NCBI GenBank assembly: GCA_009760855.2
Contig: WPIO01000103.1
Span: 672,001 to 736,000, forward strand
Length of the DNA stretch: 64,000 nucleotides
From: Cristatella mucedo
Taxonomy: Eukaryota; Bryozoa; Phylactolaemata; Cristatellidae
Direction of reading: 5' to 3'
Each line of letters opens with the position of its first letter. Position 1 is the first letter of the stretch. The position numbers and the translations under genes are program-made. The notes beneath the pieces are model-generated. The model did no database searches and had not been told where the DNA came from. It saw only the letters and a program-made list of their open reading frames with translations. This document shows positions 47,530 through 57,690 of the stretch, piece by piece.

Positions 47530-47631
47530 ATGAAGACCTCTGACGTCGTGCAGCGAGCCTCGCCGAAGCTGGACAGCGGTGGACCGGTGCGCCCGGCCGA
47601 CACGAGTACTACGCCGTCGGAAAAGATGGCG
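47530..47631 (+). CDS. Weak candidate for an N-terminal coding exon
   Basis: From ATG at 47530 a hydrophilic, Ser/Thr/Pro-rich frame runs 34 codons (MKTSDVVQRASPKLDSGG...SEKMA) to a good donor, GCG|GTGAGG. It would suit the cytosolic N-terminus of a CNT. Against it: the donor is phase 0 while exon A of copy 2 needs a donor leaving two bases, so at least one more exon would be required, and the frame continues open past the donor. The ATG context is weak. Offered only as a lead. Confidence 0.15.
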
Positions 47632-47917
47632 GTGAGGGATCGTCGCTCGCGCGCGAAGCGCGAGTGCATTCACATGTTTTGCCACAGCTACAGGTGCTAC
47701 AGGTGCTGCCTGTGTCGCACGCGAGCTGCCGTCTGCCACTTCGCTTGTCTTCCGCGGGGCCGACTGTCCGGCGGCGAAGCGGTGCTCTGATTCGCCGCCG
47801 GACAGACAGTGACGTTGCTGTTTCAGTGAAAAGCAGCATCTGCATCAGCGGAAGTGGAGCCTTCTTTTCGGCGGTCGCTGCTGCTGCTGCTCTCCAATCT
47901 CTTGGCTGTGGCCAGAT

Positions 47918-47959
<42 letters not shown>
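47918..47959. repeat. (GCC)14 trinucleotide repeat
   Basis: Pure GCC units ending at CCACCGTCG, in the GC-rich island. Confidence 0.95.
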
Positions 47960-47962
<3 letters not shown>

Positions 47963-48060
47963 GTCGCAGCTGTGCGTAGTGGAGGACCTGCGGCAATCTT
48001 ACTCGCGGTCTTAGAGCCGGAGGCCGTGGCCTTATGGATTATGGGGCTCGACCTCGACTG

Positions 48061-48744
48061 TGATGCGTGCGCGATGGTCAAGGTCTACTTGTCAAAATTG
48101 AGTCTGAAAGACGCATTAGTATATCTCGAGACCTGCTATTATTACGTCTGTGGAGCCAATGTCATAGCTGCTAGCCATTTTGGAGAGTAGGAAACACCGC
48201 AAAATAGAGCCACGCTGCTCGAAAACCATTTTTCAATTCTCTAAAAGCAAGTATCAGCCCCATTTCGAGAGCCTAGAACTGCATGACGCAAGTGGGTTCC
48301 AGTAGTTAAGCCTAAAATGGATTGACTTTTTATCGATTCTTAACCTATGATCAATCCCTACAAGTAACTATAACTCTCTTTCGAAACCGACCGTGAGCTG
48401 CTCCCTGGTTCAGAGCCACATCTAAAAAGATAGTTACACTTTCTCGCGAATTCCTCTAAATCCGCAAGCCAAAGGAACTTTGCCCGAAAATCCAAATCCT
48501 ATTAGGAAGCTTTTTATCTTGAAAAGTACTTCCAGTGCTTTGGGTGAGATAATGCTGAGTAAATAGATACGACTTGTTTAACCTAACACACGAAAGCAAA
48601 CACAAACGACGTGGCAAAATGTTAAAATCCCGAGGCAAATAGTAACGGTTCGTGCCTAGAGGTCATTGGAGTTTGGCATCTTAAATAGCTGATTTAAGCA
48701 AGGCGCACATTTCGACCATTCCCTTATGAGATACAGTCTCTCCT
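48061..48744. other. Unassigned DNA
   Basis: Nothing recognised. Confidence 0.5.
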
Positions 48745-48992
48745 ACTTCCGACTATGACAAATCCTTTTCAGCGGTCCTGAGCTGCTACTTCTATGCTAC
48801 TCACTACCTCAACTGCTCTCCTGACTCTGCTATGCTTCCCACTTCCTCTTTGTTCCGTGAGACGAAGTCTGTTGGCTACCGAATGCAAACCGAAAGCCGC
48901 TTAGGCTGTGAGTACGCTATACAAAACTCTCCTGCGTAACACCCACATGGTCTTTATGACTTTGTGGAGTTACAGACGGAGATACATTACAT
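48745..48992 (+). mobile_element. LINE-A 3' end
   Basis: It begins in the last coding part (CTCTCCTACTTCCGACTATG), ends at GTGGAGTTACAGACGGAGAT then ACATTACATT. 5'-truncated to about 250 bases. Confidence 0.85.
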
Positions 48993-49017
48993 TAGATTAG
49001 TCTGGCTTTCATTCTTA

Positions 49018-49632
49018 TTATGATTAACTTCAAGGTTTTGTTGCTCACTTTTAGGTCACTTCATTCTTTGGCTCCAGCCTATCTCTCAGATATAATTCCC
49101 CATCAGGCCAAGCATCGTCCCACCCGCTTTTCGGAATCCAACAGCCTACAAATACCTCGTACAAACCTCGAATTCTTTGGAGACCGTGCATTTAGTTCGT
49201 ATGCTCCGAAAGCCTGGAACTCCCTCCCGACCTGCGTCAGAACATCCCCGGACGTGACCACATTAAAAAAGAACTTAAAAACACACCTATTTAGGACAGC
49301 ATTTAGTGGGTCCCTGTGATTCGTCCTTGATGTGCTTATGCGTGCTGACCCTGTGCATGCTGCCACTAACCACATTTGCATGCTGACCCTGTGCATGCTG
49401 CCACTAACCACATTTGCATGCTGACCCTGCGCATACTGCCACTAACCATATTTGCATGCTGACCCTGTGCATGTCACCCCTAACCATTTTATTCATTACG
49501 TTTGTTTATCAAGCATGATATTACTCACCATTTAATTGCATTTTCCTTTGCAGCAAATTTAAAGCACCTAGAGAGAGAGAGAGATTGAGTTCTCTGAGGG
49601 CGCTGTATCAAGTGCATTATTATTATTATGCA
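49018..49632 (+). mobile_element. LINE-B 3' part, well preserved
   Basis: An open frame at 49020-49319 (INFKVLLLTFRSLHSLAPAY, LSDIIPHQAKHRPTRF, APKAWNSLPTCVRTSPDVTT, LKTHLFRTAFSGSL) has the same C-terminal end as the copy at 13572. The 3' UTR has an expanded 38-base tandem repeat, then the stem-loop and ATT tail. It directly follows a LINE-A tail. Confidence 0.87.
49341..49475. repeat. 38-base tandem repeat in LINE-B 3' UTR
   Basis: Units TGCATGCTGACCCTGTGCAT + GCTGCCACTAACCACATT, about 3.5 copies. Other LINE-B copies carry about two. Confidence 0.85.
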
Positions 49633-49705
49633 AGTGACGTGCAGCTTTTATTGCGTTGTAATGCTACTCTGCCTTCAAACTTCTCAAACTCTCTCGGCTC
49701 CCTAA

Positions 49706-49785
49706 CAGCATAATAATAATAATAAATTTTGATACAGTTCTCTCGGGAAACTCTATTTCTTTGCAGGCACTTTAAATTTGAGCTG
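49706..49785 (-). mobile_element. LINE-B tail fragment, reverse
   Basis: AATAATAATAATAAATTTTG then a decayed stem-loop (TTCTCTCGGGAAACTCTATT...GGCACTTTAAATTTG). Confidence 0.65.
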
Positions 49786-50254
49786 TTGTAATCTGCACTC
49801 TGATAGCAGCATACTTTCTCCAATTAAGCGACGAGAAACTAACTCACTAATTGTAGGTGACTCAGGAACCGGAAGACCTAGTTCTCAAAGTCTGTTCTCG
49901 ACTAGCGTATCTCCTGCGGCCTCTGCATGGACTCTGGGTGATCTCTGACGCCACTCGAACAGATTCAAGTCGGCTTACTTTCACGTGCGTGTAACCATGC
50001 AAAACGTGCTGGTTGTTTCTATTAGGACGTAACAAACCACTGTCGAGCATTGGAGACATCCTGAATAGATTTGTGTAACTCACCATTTTCAGTTCTTCTT
50101 TGTTTTCCAAAAAGATGCGAGTGGTGAGTAAAAATCTCTGCTGCTAGCCTTGTCTATCATGAATGCATCAAGTACCTCACATAGGCAACACGCGACATCG
50201 ACCTGCGCCGGGCTCACCGTCTGCAACCTAATTATTTTAATTTGCTTCATTGTA
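49786..50254. other. Unassigned DNA
   Basis: Nothing recognised. Confidence 0.45.
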
Positions 50255-50932
50255 AAAATTGAGCTTGCTGGCCTACCGGCATGTGAAATCAGGCGCTTAC
50301 AGCAGGTGCAAAACTCTGCAGCTAGGCTTGTCTGTCATGAGCATCCCAGTTGCCACATCACACCACTTCTCGTCGACCTGCACTGGCTCCCAAGTCAAGC
50401 AACGGATCTTCAAGTTTTTGTCGCTCACTTTTAGGTTCCTTCATTCTTTGGCTCCAGCCTTTTTATCAGATCTACTCCCCCACTATGCCAAGCATCGTAC
50501 CACCCAATTTTCGGAATCTAACTATTTACCCCATACCTCTTACAAGCCTCGAATCCTTTGGCGACCGCACATTTAGTTCGTATGGTCCCAAAGCCTAGAC
50601 CTCACTCCCGACTTACGTCACGATATCCCCTGACTTGAACACACTTAAAAAGAACTTAAAAAACGCACCTACTTAGGGCAGCATTTAGTGGGTCCCTGTG
50701 ATTCGTCCTTGATGTGCTTATGCGTGCTGACACTGTGCATGCTGCCACTAACCACATTTGCATGCTGACCTTTTGCAGTGACTTCTAACCGTGTTCTTCA
50801 TGTTTATCAAGCACGATGCCACTCATCATTCGATGGCGTTTCCTTTTCAGAAAAAGTAAAGCGCCTAGAAAAAGATTGAGTTCTCTGAGGGTGCTTTATC
50901 AAGTTTATTATTATTATTATTATTATTATTAT
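50255..50932 (+). mobile_element. LINE-B 3' part
   Basis: LAGLPACEIRRLQQVQNSAA and LVCHEHPSCHITPLLVDLHW at 50265-50400, then frameshifts, LHSLAPAFLSDLLPHYAKHR, the 3' UTR, the stem-loop AAAGCGCCTAGAAAAAGATT and an ATT tail at 50905-50932. Confidence 0.83.
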
Positions 50933-52784
50933 CTTAAGTCCTACGCGGCAGTGCCTGCTCTCCTTGGCTCTGATCGATTAATTGCACCGAAATGTAACTT
51001 CAAATATCTTGGAGACGGTCATTTAGCTACTGTCTAATAAATTCTTTCACTCAATACCAACAGACGTCATGTTATCTCCTATGCAGTAAATGTAAAGTTC
51101 CTAGAGAGAGATTGAGTTCTCGGAGGGCGCTATATAATTGTGTTATTTTTAATATTATTAGCTCCTGGTGCGATTAAATTAAAACAGAGAGTGAATAGCT
51201 CCTTTTTCCCCAGACCGCCTTGGCTCTGTCCAAATGAATAGCACGTATTTTTGTGTAATAGAGCCATTCATGTCGTGACCAAGAGCAAAATTGCTGTACT
51301 TTTCGTACAGTGCCCTGGCTATCTCGCTTTTTCTCGAGTTCTTTGCGTAGAATTGTATGAATTAGTGCACATTACAAGCCAGAAATCCTACTAACCTGCC
51401 GATTCTGCTGCTGCTGCTGGGTGCTGCTGATGCTGTTGCTGCTGTGAGTGCCGTCACCGGCGTGCTTTCCCTGTGCTTGCCTGCCTAAGCGTAATACCTT
51501 GCCCATCATTGACTTTTGGTTATTGCTTCTTTAGCAGCGAGTCACAAAGCGCCCGAATACAGATTCGCTTCTCTTAAAATGCAATAAAAAAGGAGCTGCT
51601 ATTGTTAATTAGATTTTTGTAGAATTCTCACGTCAAGACCCCGAGAACAGACTCGGAACTAGAAAGCTTGAGGAGGGGCACCTTCCTGACCTCGCGAACT
51701 TCAGATGATGCCCATCAATGATGATGTACTGCGAGACCACGCCTTTTGAGCCGCTCTATAAGTCTGGAAACACCTCCGCTGGATCCCCATGGCCCCCAGA
51801 TGAGGAAGGGGGTCTCTGAGCTACCAATCGGGTCTGAAGTTTCTGTTCGAGGCATCGGTTTGGGGGCTTGGACGGCTTAAGTCAGAGAAACTTAGCTAAC
51901 CAACGTAGTCCGCTCGCTGATTTTTCAGGAAAAGCATACACTGTTGTTAATAATGATAATAATAGATTTGATAGATTCGATACAGTGCCGTCAGAGAACT
52001 CATTCTCTTTCTAGGCACTTTTTTGTTGCTATTAATGACATACCTGCCTGAGTCTTTGAAACTCGGCGATGATGCAGACTGAGCTTCAGCACTATCTCTT
52101 TTCTCTGGAAGCCGCGTGGTGACAATGTGACATGTGAGACGTCGAGCTGACTTTGAAACCAAACTGCTCGGTAAAATCTACTGCATCAATGATGCCAATC
52201 AGGTCAATCCAGTCTTTTAACTAGATGAAGCAATTGGGTGTCCGACATTAGGCGAAGCTGACGAAAAGTGACTTTGGCAGCTTTATTTGAAAGGCATCGC
52301 CGTATCTGTGGAGATGCTGAAGTTAACACTAGGGCAGCTGATCGCTCTTCCCCGCTTCTCACCGAGCTTATTCCATTTATTTGCGGCAGGCTCACTCGCA
52401 AAGTGGAGAGTACGTCGTGAACGCTGAGGATCCAGATGACGACGACAACGGCGGAGGCACCAGAGCCGAGACGGGGCGCTGCGGAGCGCTGCTCTGCATC
52501 GATCGCGCTCGAGGGCGGATTTCATCGTGGTAAGGGGTGAAGCCGGCTCCTGCGGGCACAGCGCTCACGGAAGAGCTTGCGCCGAGCTCGACCAGCCTGA
52601 TGAGCTATGCACCACTGGCGGCAAGGGCCTACGACGCCGCTGAGCTGCCATCAGTTTGGAGAGTTTTCCCTAACCCGCTCGTTTTTGGCCAGTGGAGTAA
52701 TGGCTATGCTGGGCAAACTCGTGACTAAGACAGAACCGTGCCTGCTTCGCTCAATTTTTTGTCGTTTTCGAGCCTTCACGCTGG
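50933..52784. other. Mostly unassigned DNA with two LINE-B tail fragments
   Basis: A sense tail lies at about 51080-51160 (GCAGTAAATGTAAAGTTCCT, GAGAGATTGAGTTCTCGGAG) and a reverse tail at 51943-52025. CTG/GCT-rich repeats at 51410-51445. A GC-richer patch at 52400-52650 has no coding evidence. Confidence 0.55.
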
Positions 52785-53450
52785 ATTTAATGCAATGCAA
52801 TGTGTCTCCGTCTTTAACTCCACAAAGCCATGGAGACTACAAAATTGGGTGTTACGCAGGAGAGATTGCTATAGCACTCAAAGCCTGAACGGCTTTCGGT
52901 ACGCACTCGGTACCCAACAGACTTAATCTCACGAAACAAACGGAAAGTGAGAAACATAGCTGATTCAGAAGGTCAGTCGAGGTAGTGAGCAACATGGAAG
53001 TAGCAGCTCAGGATGGCTGGAAAGGATGTGCCATAGTCGGCAGCATGAGAGTATTTGTATTACATAAGAATTTCGAAAGAGAGTTCCACAGTCTTTGAAC
53101 TCCAGAGAAAAGCATCTGCATCTGCAGCGAAGGATCTGTAAGGGCAGGAATGGAGCAGCTAATGTATTGTCCGTAGAAGACTTGAGGGCGCCGGGTGTTC
53201 TGAAACTAGCTCAGCAATTCAGGCAGGCATGATGGTGCTGAGCCGCGGCGGGTCTTGTCGGTCAGTGTAAGAACTTTACTCTGTGTATCCCTGTATCTGT
53301 TGATCAAACTGCAGCCGTCAAAGCTCCGAAGGAGCAAAGGAGACACGCGGTCATACCTCTGGGACTTTCTAACTAGCTTTACCGCCATATTCCCGGCCAG
53401 GTGCAGTGGCATGTTTGCTCTTTTTTGGATTTTTGATCTATGAAGACGTG
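52785..53450 (-). mobile_element. LINE-A, reverse
   Basis: It starts with the tail complement (AATGCAATGCAATGTGTCTC) and runs through GAACGGCTTTCGGTACGCAC and the RT C-terminus, to about 53440 (the - strand reads NMAVKLVRKSQRYDRVSPLL, KVLTLTDKTRRGSAPS). It ends about 300 bases before transporter copy 2 exon A. Confidence 0.82.
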
Positions 53451-53560
53451 GCCGCGCGACGACATGGCGTCGCTGCGGCTCGCTGTGCTGCATCTCGCTA
53501 GCGCTCGGCCCGCCTCAGCCCGACTGTCCGACTGAGCCTTTGGCTGCTGTCGGGTCTTCT

Positions 53561-53571
53561 AACATGGCGGC
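53561..53571 (+). promoter_or_regulatory. Consensus-like YY1 motif (AACATGGCGGC)
   Basis: Matches the AANATGGCGGC YY1 promoter element, 175 bases before exon A of copy 2, with an ETS-like CTTCCGG at about 53601. The ATG in it is in frame with exon A but meets TGA at 53642-53644. Function is inferred only. Confidence 0.3.
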
Positions 53572-53745
53572 CAGCGCATTTCGTGCCCCAAAGACGGCGC
53601 TTTCACTTCCGGCTTGGCGTATAGCTCTGCTTACGAGACCAGACTGAGGCTTGTGGGCAGGGCCGCTCAGCGAGACCGGCTGCCTTCGCTCCCCGCTTTG
53701 GTCCTGCAGTCGGCCCGAAGGCCGGAACTCGTCCGTTCTGTCCAG

Positions 53746-54030
53746 GTACGGCCTCAACAAGAAGACCGTCCGCCGATGCTCTTACGTCTGCGCGCTCCTG
53801 CTGTGGATCGCCTACGTGGCATACGCCATGTACCACAACTTCCGGAGCGGCTACGACCCGGCGAACGAGCCGGCAGTGAGACTGGTGGCGGTTAACGTAA
53901 TAGCCGCCCTTTGCTTCGCCTACTGGGCCGTTAAGAAATGGCGCGGAGAGGTCATCTATGCTCGCATCGGCCACCAGCTGGAGCTTAGGATTGCGGCGTT
54001 CGTGTCGAGGCACAAGAAATGGCTGCAGCG
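53746..54030 (+). CDS. Nucleoside transporter copy 2, exon A
   Basis: Same length (285 bases) and phases as copy 1 exon A. YGLNKKTVRRCSYVCALLLW, IAYVAYAMYHNFRSGYDPAN, then LVAVNVIAALCFAYWAVKKW. It encodes the pre-membrane segment and the first two predicted helices of a CNT/SLC28 transporter. The acceptor is CTGTCCAG at 53745 and the donor is CAGCG|GTAAGC. The two last bases combine with C of exon B to give Arg. The frame is open for about 100 bases upstream of the acceptor but has no ATG, so the start codon lies further upstream. Much more GC-rich than copy 1. Confidence 0.88.
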
Positions 54031-54169
54031 GTAAGCTCAAGGACGAGTCAAGGCCGTTCGGGGCGTCGACGGCCGGCTATGCTCTGGAGCTCAGCGGCCT
54101 CGCGATCGGCTGGCATCAGCTGCAAGTTGTCGGCTGATAACGGTACCTAGCCATGGTAGTACATATATA

Positions 54170-54175
54170 CGAATC

Positions 54176-54215
<40 letters not shown>

Positions 54216-54330
54216 CACATATATATATATATTATATAACAATATAATATATACTATATATAATATATAGTATATATTATATATTTTATATATATATATA
54301 TTATAACATATATGTACAATATATATACGA
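54170..54330. repeat. AT microsatellite in intron A-B of copy 2
   Basis: TATATA blocks with ATACACAT and ATAATATA interruptions. Confidence 0.92.
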
Positions 54331-54699
54331 ATAGCTACTATACCAGCCAGCATGTACTACTATAGCCATAGCAGTACATTCTGGCTGTATAGCTACAGCA
54401 CCTGGTGGCGGCCTGAGTGAAATGGGAGCTGCTATGGCGACCGCAGGCGTCGAGAAGGAGGCCAGCAGATTCCAGTCATTCCACGGCCCCAGATGAAGAG
54501 CCGCGTCGGGCGGCTAGATAGTCGTACACGTCCTCGACCTTCGATCGCTTTTCTGCCTCTTTAAGAGCAAAGATCTGGACCATGGTTGACTTAATCCGGG
54601 CGTCCCTAACAAAAATAGACCGCGGCTCGACGGGGCGGCATCGAATGTAATGCCGATGTAATGAAATCGAATGGCTTGATCGAGGCGCAGTCGAGCTGA

Positions 54700-54830
54700 G
54701 TACGGTCGAAAGAGGATGCCGCCGGCCTTGAAATGCGAGCAAAGATTAAGTTTGCAGATGTCTTCCGTCAAAGTGAGAGTATACATAGCGAAAGTAAACA
54801 AGCCTGAGGCCGAATCTCCTCTGCCCCACG
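54700..54830 (-). mobile_element. Possible LINE RT remnant
   Basis: The - strand reads FTFAMYTLTLTEDICKLNLC then SHF, resembling the [22 protein letters not shown] stretch before YADD of LINE-B. Short and decayed. Confidence 0.4.
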
Positions 54831-54951
54831 GAGTAACTGTTCCCTAAATGGCCGGCATTCGCTTACATCTACACTGTGCAATCTCTCACAGAGGTAGGAA
54901 CTAGCCGCGTTACGAGCGACAGCCGATTAGTCAGTCCTGCGAATCGTCTCC

Positions 54952-55140
54952 GGTGAGCCGTGATGGCACACCGGATAACGCAATTGCTCTTCACGACCTT
55001 GGTCCCAAGGTTATGGATTCGATTCCTGCGGTGGGCGATCCTTTATCGCTGCTGCAAGCGGCGGTGATAGCCGTAAAGGCTCTTCTGTCGCTATACAAAA
55101 GAGGCTGCTTAGTCAGCTAGGATTTATTTTTTATTTATTT
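54952..55140 (+). mobile_element. SINE-2 in intron A-B of copy 2
   Basis: GGTGAGCCGTGATGGCACAC head, CACGACCTTGGTCCCAAGGT hairpin, TGGATTCGATTCC B box, GGTGATAGCCGTAAAGGCTC, AGTCAGCTAGGATT and a TTATTTATTT tail. Copy 1 also has a SINE-2 in this intron, but at a different place, so the insertions look independent. Confidence 0.8.
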
Positions 55141-55379
55141 TTCTACTTTTGATGTCAAGCCGCACCAAAGTATTCGCTCCTTCTTCAGTGAAGAAGCTCC
55201 CTCAGAGCTTCGATTGCAGCACACGCATCGGCGGTAGGTTGTCACAAGAGCTTGAACGTCGGATACCTTGGCTGCCTGCCAGTTCGGCGTCCCGGCGAAC
55301 ATTTCCCGAGCTGTCGGTAAGCCACTGCGAGCAGGCCCCGGCCATTCGCCCGCACCACTTTTTCTTTTTCTCCTTGAAG

Positions 55380-55524
55380 CGCTGTCGGTGCCGCTCTCTG
55401 TCTGAGCGTCGTCTTGATATTAGTCGTCGACGTTGGTCTAAGAAGCCCGAAGAACCTCTACTCGGCCATCGGACTGCTAGCTTACGTCGGCCTGTTTCTC
55501 GTCTTCTCTACAAATCCGGCGAGG
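55380..55524 (+). CDS. Nucleoside transporter copy 2, exon B
   Basis: 145 bases, as in copy 1. AVGAALCLSVVLILVVDVG aligns without gaps to copy 1 (19 residues before the conserved LRSPKNLYSAIG), then LLAYVGLFLVFSTNPAR. The acceptor is CTCCTTGAAG (a weak AAG) at 55379. The donor is AGG|GCAAGC, where copy 1 has AGG|GTAAGA at the same place, so this intron starts GC, not GT. Phase 0 to exon C. The open frame in the ORF set here is a different one; the coding frame begins GCT GTC GGT at 55381 and has no stop. Confidence 0.85.
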
Positions 55525-55617
55525 GCAAGCGGAGAGCGCATCGTCGCGCCGCCCCGCAGCAGGAGAGCGCGCGTCTGATCGCGGCGCGCGAGCTTGGTCA
55601 AACTCTTTCGTTTTGAG
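55525..55617 (+). other. 93-base GC-AG intron B-C of copy 2
   Basis: It begins GCAAGC and ends CGTTTTGAG. 93 is a multiple of three but the intron has an in-frame TGA (about 55576), so retention would truncate the protein. The copy 1 intron at the same position is 1699 bases. Confidence 0.8.
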
Positions 55618-55809
55618 GTTCGCTGGAGGCCGGTCGTCTTGGGATTGGCGCTACAGTTCGCCTTCGCGTACGCGATACTACGCACGTGCTGGGGATACGC
55701 GGCGCTCAAGTGGATGGGCGACCGGGTGGAGGAATTCCTCGGGCACACGGACGAGGGCTCGCGTTTCGTGTTCGGAGACAAGTACGAGGACCACACGCTC
55801 GCCTTCAAG
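55618..55809 (+). CDS. Nucleoside transporter copy 2, exon C
   Basis: 64 codons, phase 0, 48 of 64 residues identical to copy 1 by hand count. VRWRPVVLGLALQFAFAY, LRTCWGYAALKWMGDRVEEF, LGHTDEGSRFVFGDKYEDH, TLAFK. It has the CNT family hallmarks of this region. The acceptor is TTTTGAG (unusual G before AG) at 55617 and the donor is AAG|GTGCGA. 55 of 64 third positions are G or C. Confidence 0.92.
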
Positions 55810-55836
55810 GTGCGAGCGCCAAAAGTCGCCGCCCGC

Positions 55837-55867
55837 CCGCCCGCTCGCCCGACCGGCGAGCGGGCGG
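55837..55867. repeat. GC-rich hairpin at start of intron C-D, copy 2
   Basis: Perfect 13-base stem CCGCCCGCTCGCC / GGCGAGCGGGCGG... with a five-base loop CGACC, 28 bases after the exon C donor. It could form a stable RNA stem next to the donor. Confidence 0.75.
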
Positions 55868-56582
55868 CCGGGCGCCCTCTGGTGCGCGATCGAGCGTCGC
55901 CGCTAGCTGTGCTGCGACTCCCGCGGTGGCATTTTAAGAAAAGGCGGGGTTGCGAGAAAATGCAGCCATGGAGAGCGCTGCTGCTACCAGAACTGGCCCG
56001 CGAGCCTACCAGACGAAGCGGCGGCGGCGCGCCTCTTCCGGGGCAAGCACGCCCGACTGCTGGCGGCCTTCCTCCCTTCCAGTGCACTTCCGGCCCCAGG
56101 CTAGCCACCGCGGCCGGCGGCTCTTTCGCCTGCCAGCCGCGCTGCCCTCTGAGGCCATTGGCGTAGCGACAGCGTGCGGCAGCCCGTACGAGGGCGCTTT
56201 GCTTTGGGCCGCCACTCGATCCCGCCACCGGCGTCTAGCTGGAGCACGTGAGAGCACGCGTGCGTAGCACGAACGAGACTGTGCTTGGAAACTGCGAGAG
56301 CGAGGCTGCCGAATCGTCGTGCCTGCCGGCGCGGACTGGCCGAACCTCTAGCGGATCGGTTTTTACTCTTGTTTTTACTGGCGTTGGGGACTTTTCGGCT
56401 TACCAGCTGACTAGTGCTGCTCTCGCTTGAAATTCCGTCTCACAAGCGACGCGGATACAGCTAGCTTTCTAGCGGCGGCTTTTGAGTCTCGCTCGGACTG
56501 GCTGGAGCGGCGGCGGCGGCCAGTTAGCGGCGGCGGCCGTTTAAAGCCTGTGAAGTTTTAGCTTCCTTCTTTCCATTCAAGC

Positions 56583-56938
56583 TTAATAATAATAATAATA
56601 ATAATTCACTTGATAAAGCGCCCTCAGAGAACTTAATCTCTCTCTAGGCGCTTTACATTTGCTGTAAAGTGAAATGCAATTGAATGGTAAGTAAAATCAT
56701 GCTTGAAAAACAAACGAAATGAATAATATGGTTAGGGGTGACATGCACAGGGTCAGCATGCAAATGTGGTTAGTGGCAGCATGCACAGTGTCAGCACGCA
56801 TAAGCACATCACGGACGAATCACAGGGACCCACTAAATGCTGTCCAAAATAGGTGTTTTTAGGTTCCTTTTAAATGTGGTCAGGTCAGGGGATGTTCTGA
56901 CGCAGGTCGGGAGGGAGTTCCAGGCTTTGGGAGCATGA
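56583..56938 (-). mobile_element. LINE-B 3' end, reverse
   Basis: AATAATAATAATAATAATAA tail complement, stem-loop AAAGCGCCCTCAGAGAACTT...GGCGCTTTACATTT, the 3' UTR, and the first reverse-complement coding codons up to GGAGTTCCAGGCTTTGGGAG. Confidence 0.85.
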
Positions 56939-57394
56939 CTATGTACCTTTGTAAGCCGTTCTGCGAATGGCCCCGACGTACCCGAAATCGCAGGTATTAT
57001 TTAAAAAGGAAAGGAGAGCTTTGGACACTCAAGCCGAGGCTCCACTCCTGCACTCGCTGTGCTGCGTTCCGCTTTCAGTCTCGGAGTCCACCGGAAGCTG
57101 CAAGTGTCCGCTGTCCCTAAACCCCAAAATCGTTGAGCGAGTAGTTTGCCGGTGGGCATTTTTGTGAGCGCGAAAAATGAGCCGCCTGTGTCCGCCTGCA
57201 CAGGCAGGACAGCGGCGCCATCAGCAGAGGACGACAACGTGGCAGTGGAATGTGAAATACGCAATCTCCCAAGCAGCATGGTAGATTCGACCGCGGTTGA
57301 ATAGCCTGCTCGGTGCCCTCGCTGCTTGTTGGTAGTCTTCGCCAAGTGCCGAGCGTTGCCGAGAGCGCCAGCTCCGGTGCCCGATGGCCCTTCC

Positions 57395-57690
57395 GGCTTG
57401 TAATATGCATCTCTGTCGGTAACTATACAAAGCCACAAACGCTACGTGGATGTCACGCTGAAGAGCTTTGTATGGGTAGCGCAATCGCAGCCTAAGCGGC
57501 TTTCGGTATGCATTTGGTAGCCAACAGACTTTGTCTCACGTAACAAAGCGAAAGTGGGAAGCATAGCAGAGTCAGGAGAGCAGTTGAGGTAGTGAGTAGC
57601 ATGCAAGTAGCAGCTCAGGACCGCTGGAAAGGATGAGCCCTAGTCAGCAGCAGGAGAGTAGTTTCGTTGTCGTTGTGTAACATGGACGTA
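57395..57690 (-). mobile_element. LINE-A 3' end, reverse
   Basis: ATCTCTGTCGGTAACTATAC, CTAAGCGGCTTTCGGTATGC, GGTAGTGAGTAGCATGCAAG in the order of the complement of other LINE-A copies. Confidence 0.82.

Larger units (their letters stand above)
47216..48060. promoter_or_regulatory. GC- and CpG-rich island, possible promoter of transporter copy 2
   Basis: Abrupt change to CpG-dense DNA for about 850 bases, with a (GCC)14 run at 47918-47959 and a near-consensus YY1 site (AAGATGGCGGT, 47623-47633). It is 5.7 kb upstream of copy 2 exon A, on the right side for a distant first exon. No TATA box seen. The overlapping ORFs on both strands are compositional. Confidence 0.35.

Noticed and set aside
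47626-47790. Cys-rich 55-codon frame starting at the YY1-like ATG
   Set aside because: No recognised Cys pattern and interrupted by a good splice donor six bases after the ATG; too short to support.
47218-47845. Several long ORFs on both strands in the GC-rich island (up to 173 codons)
   Set aside because: They overlap on opposite strands, are Arg/Ala/Ser-rich and low in stop codons only because of CpG composition.
53651-53745. Upstream extension of exon A of copy 2 as coding sequence
   Set aside because: The open frame lacks an ATG and has no similarity to copy 1, whereas similarity begins exactly at the splice acceptor.
55482-56267. Long ORFs across exons B-C of copy 2 on both strands
   Set aside because: Apart from 55618-55809 they read intron sequence or wrong frames in GC-rich DNA.
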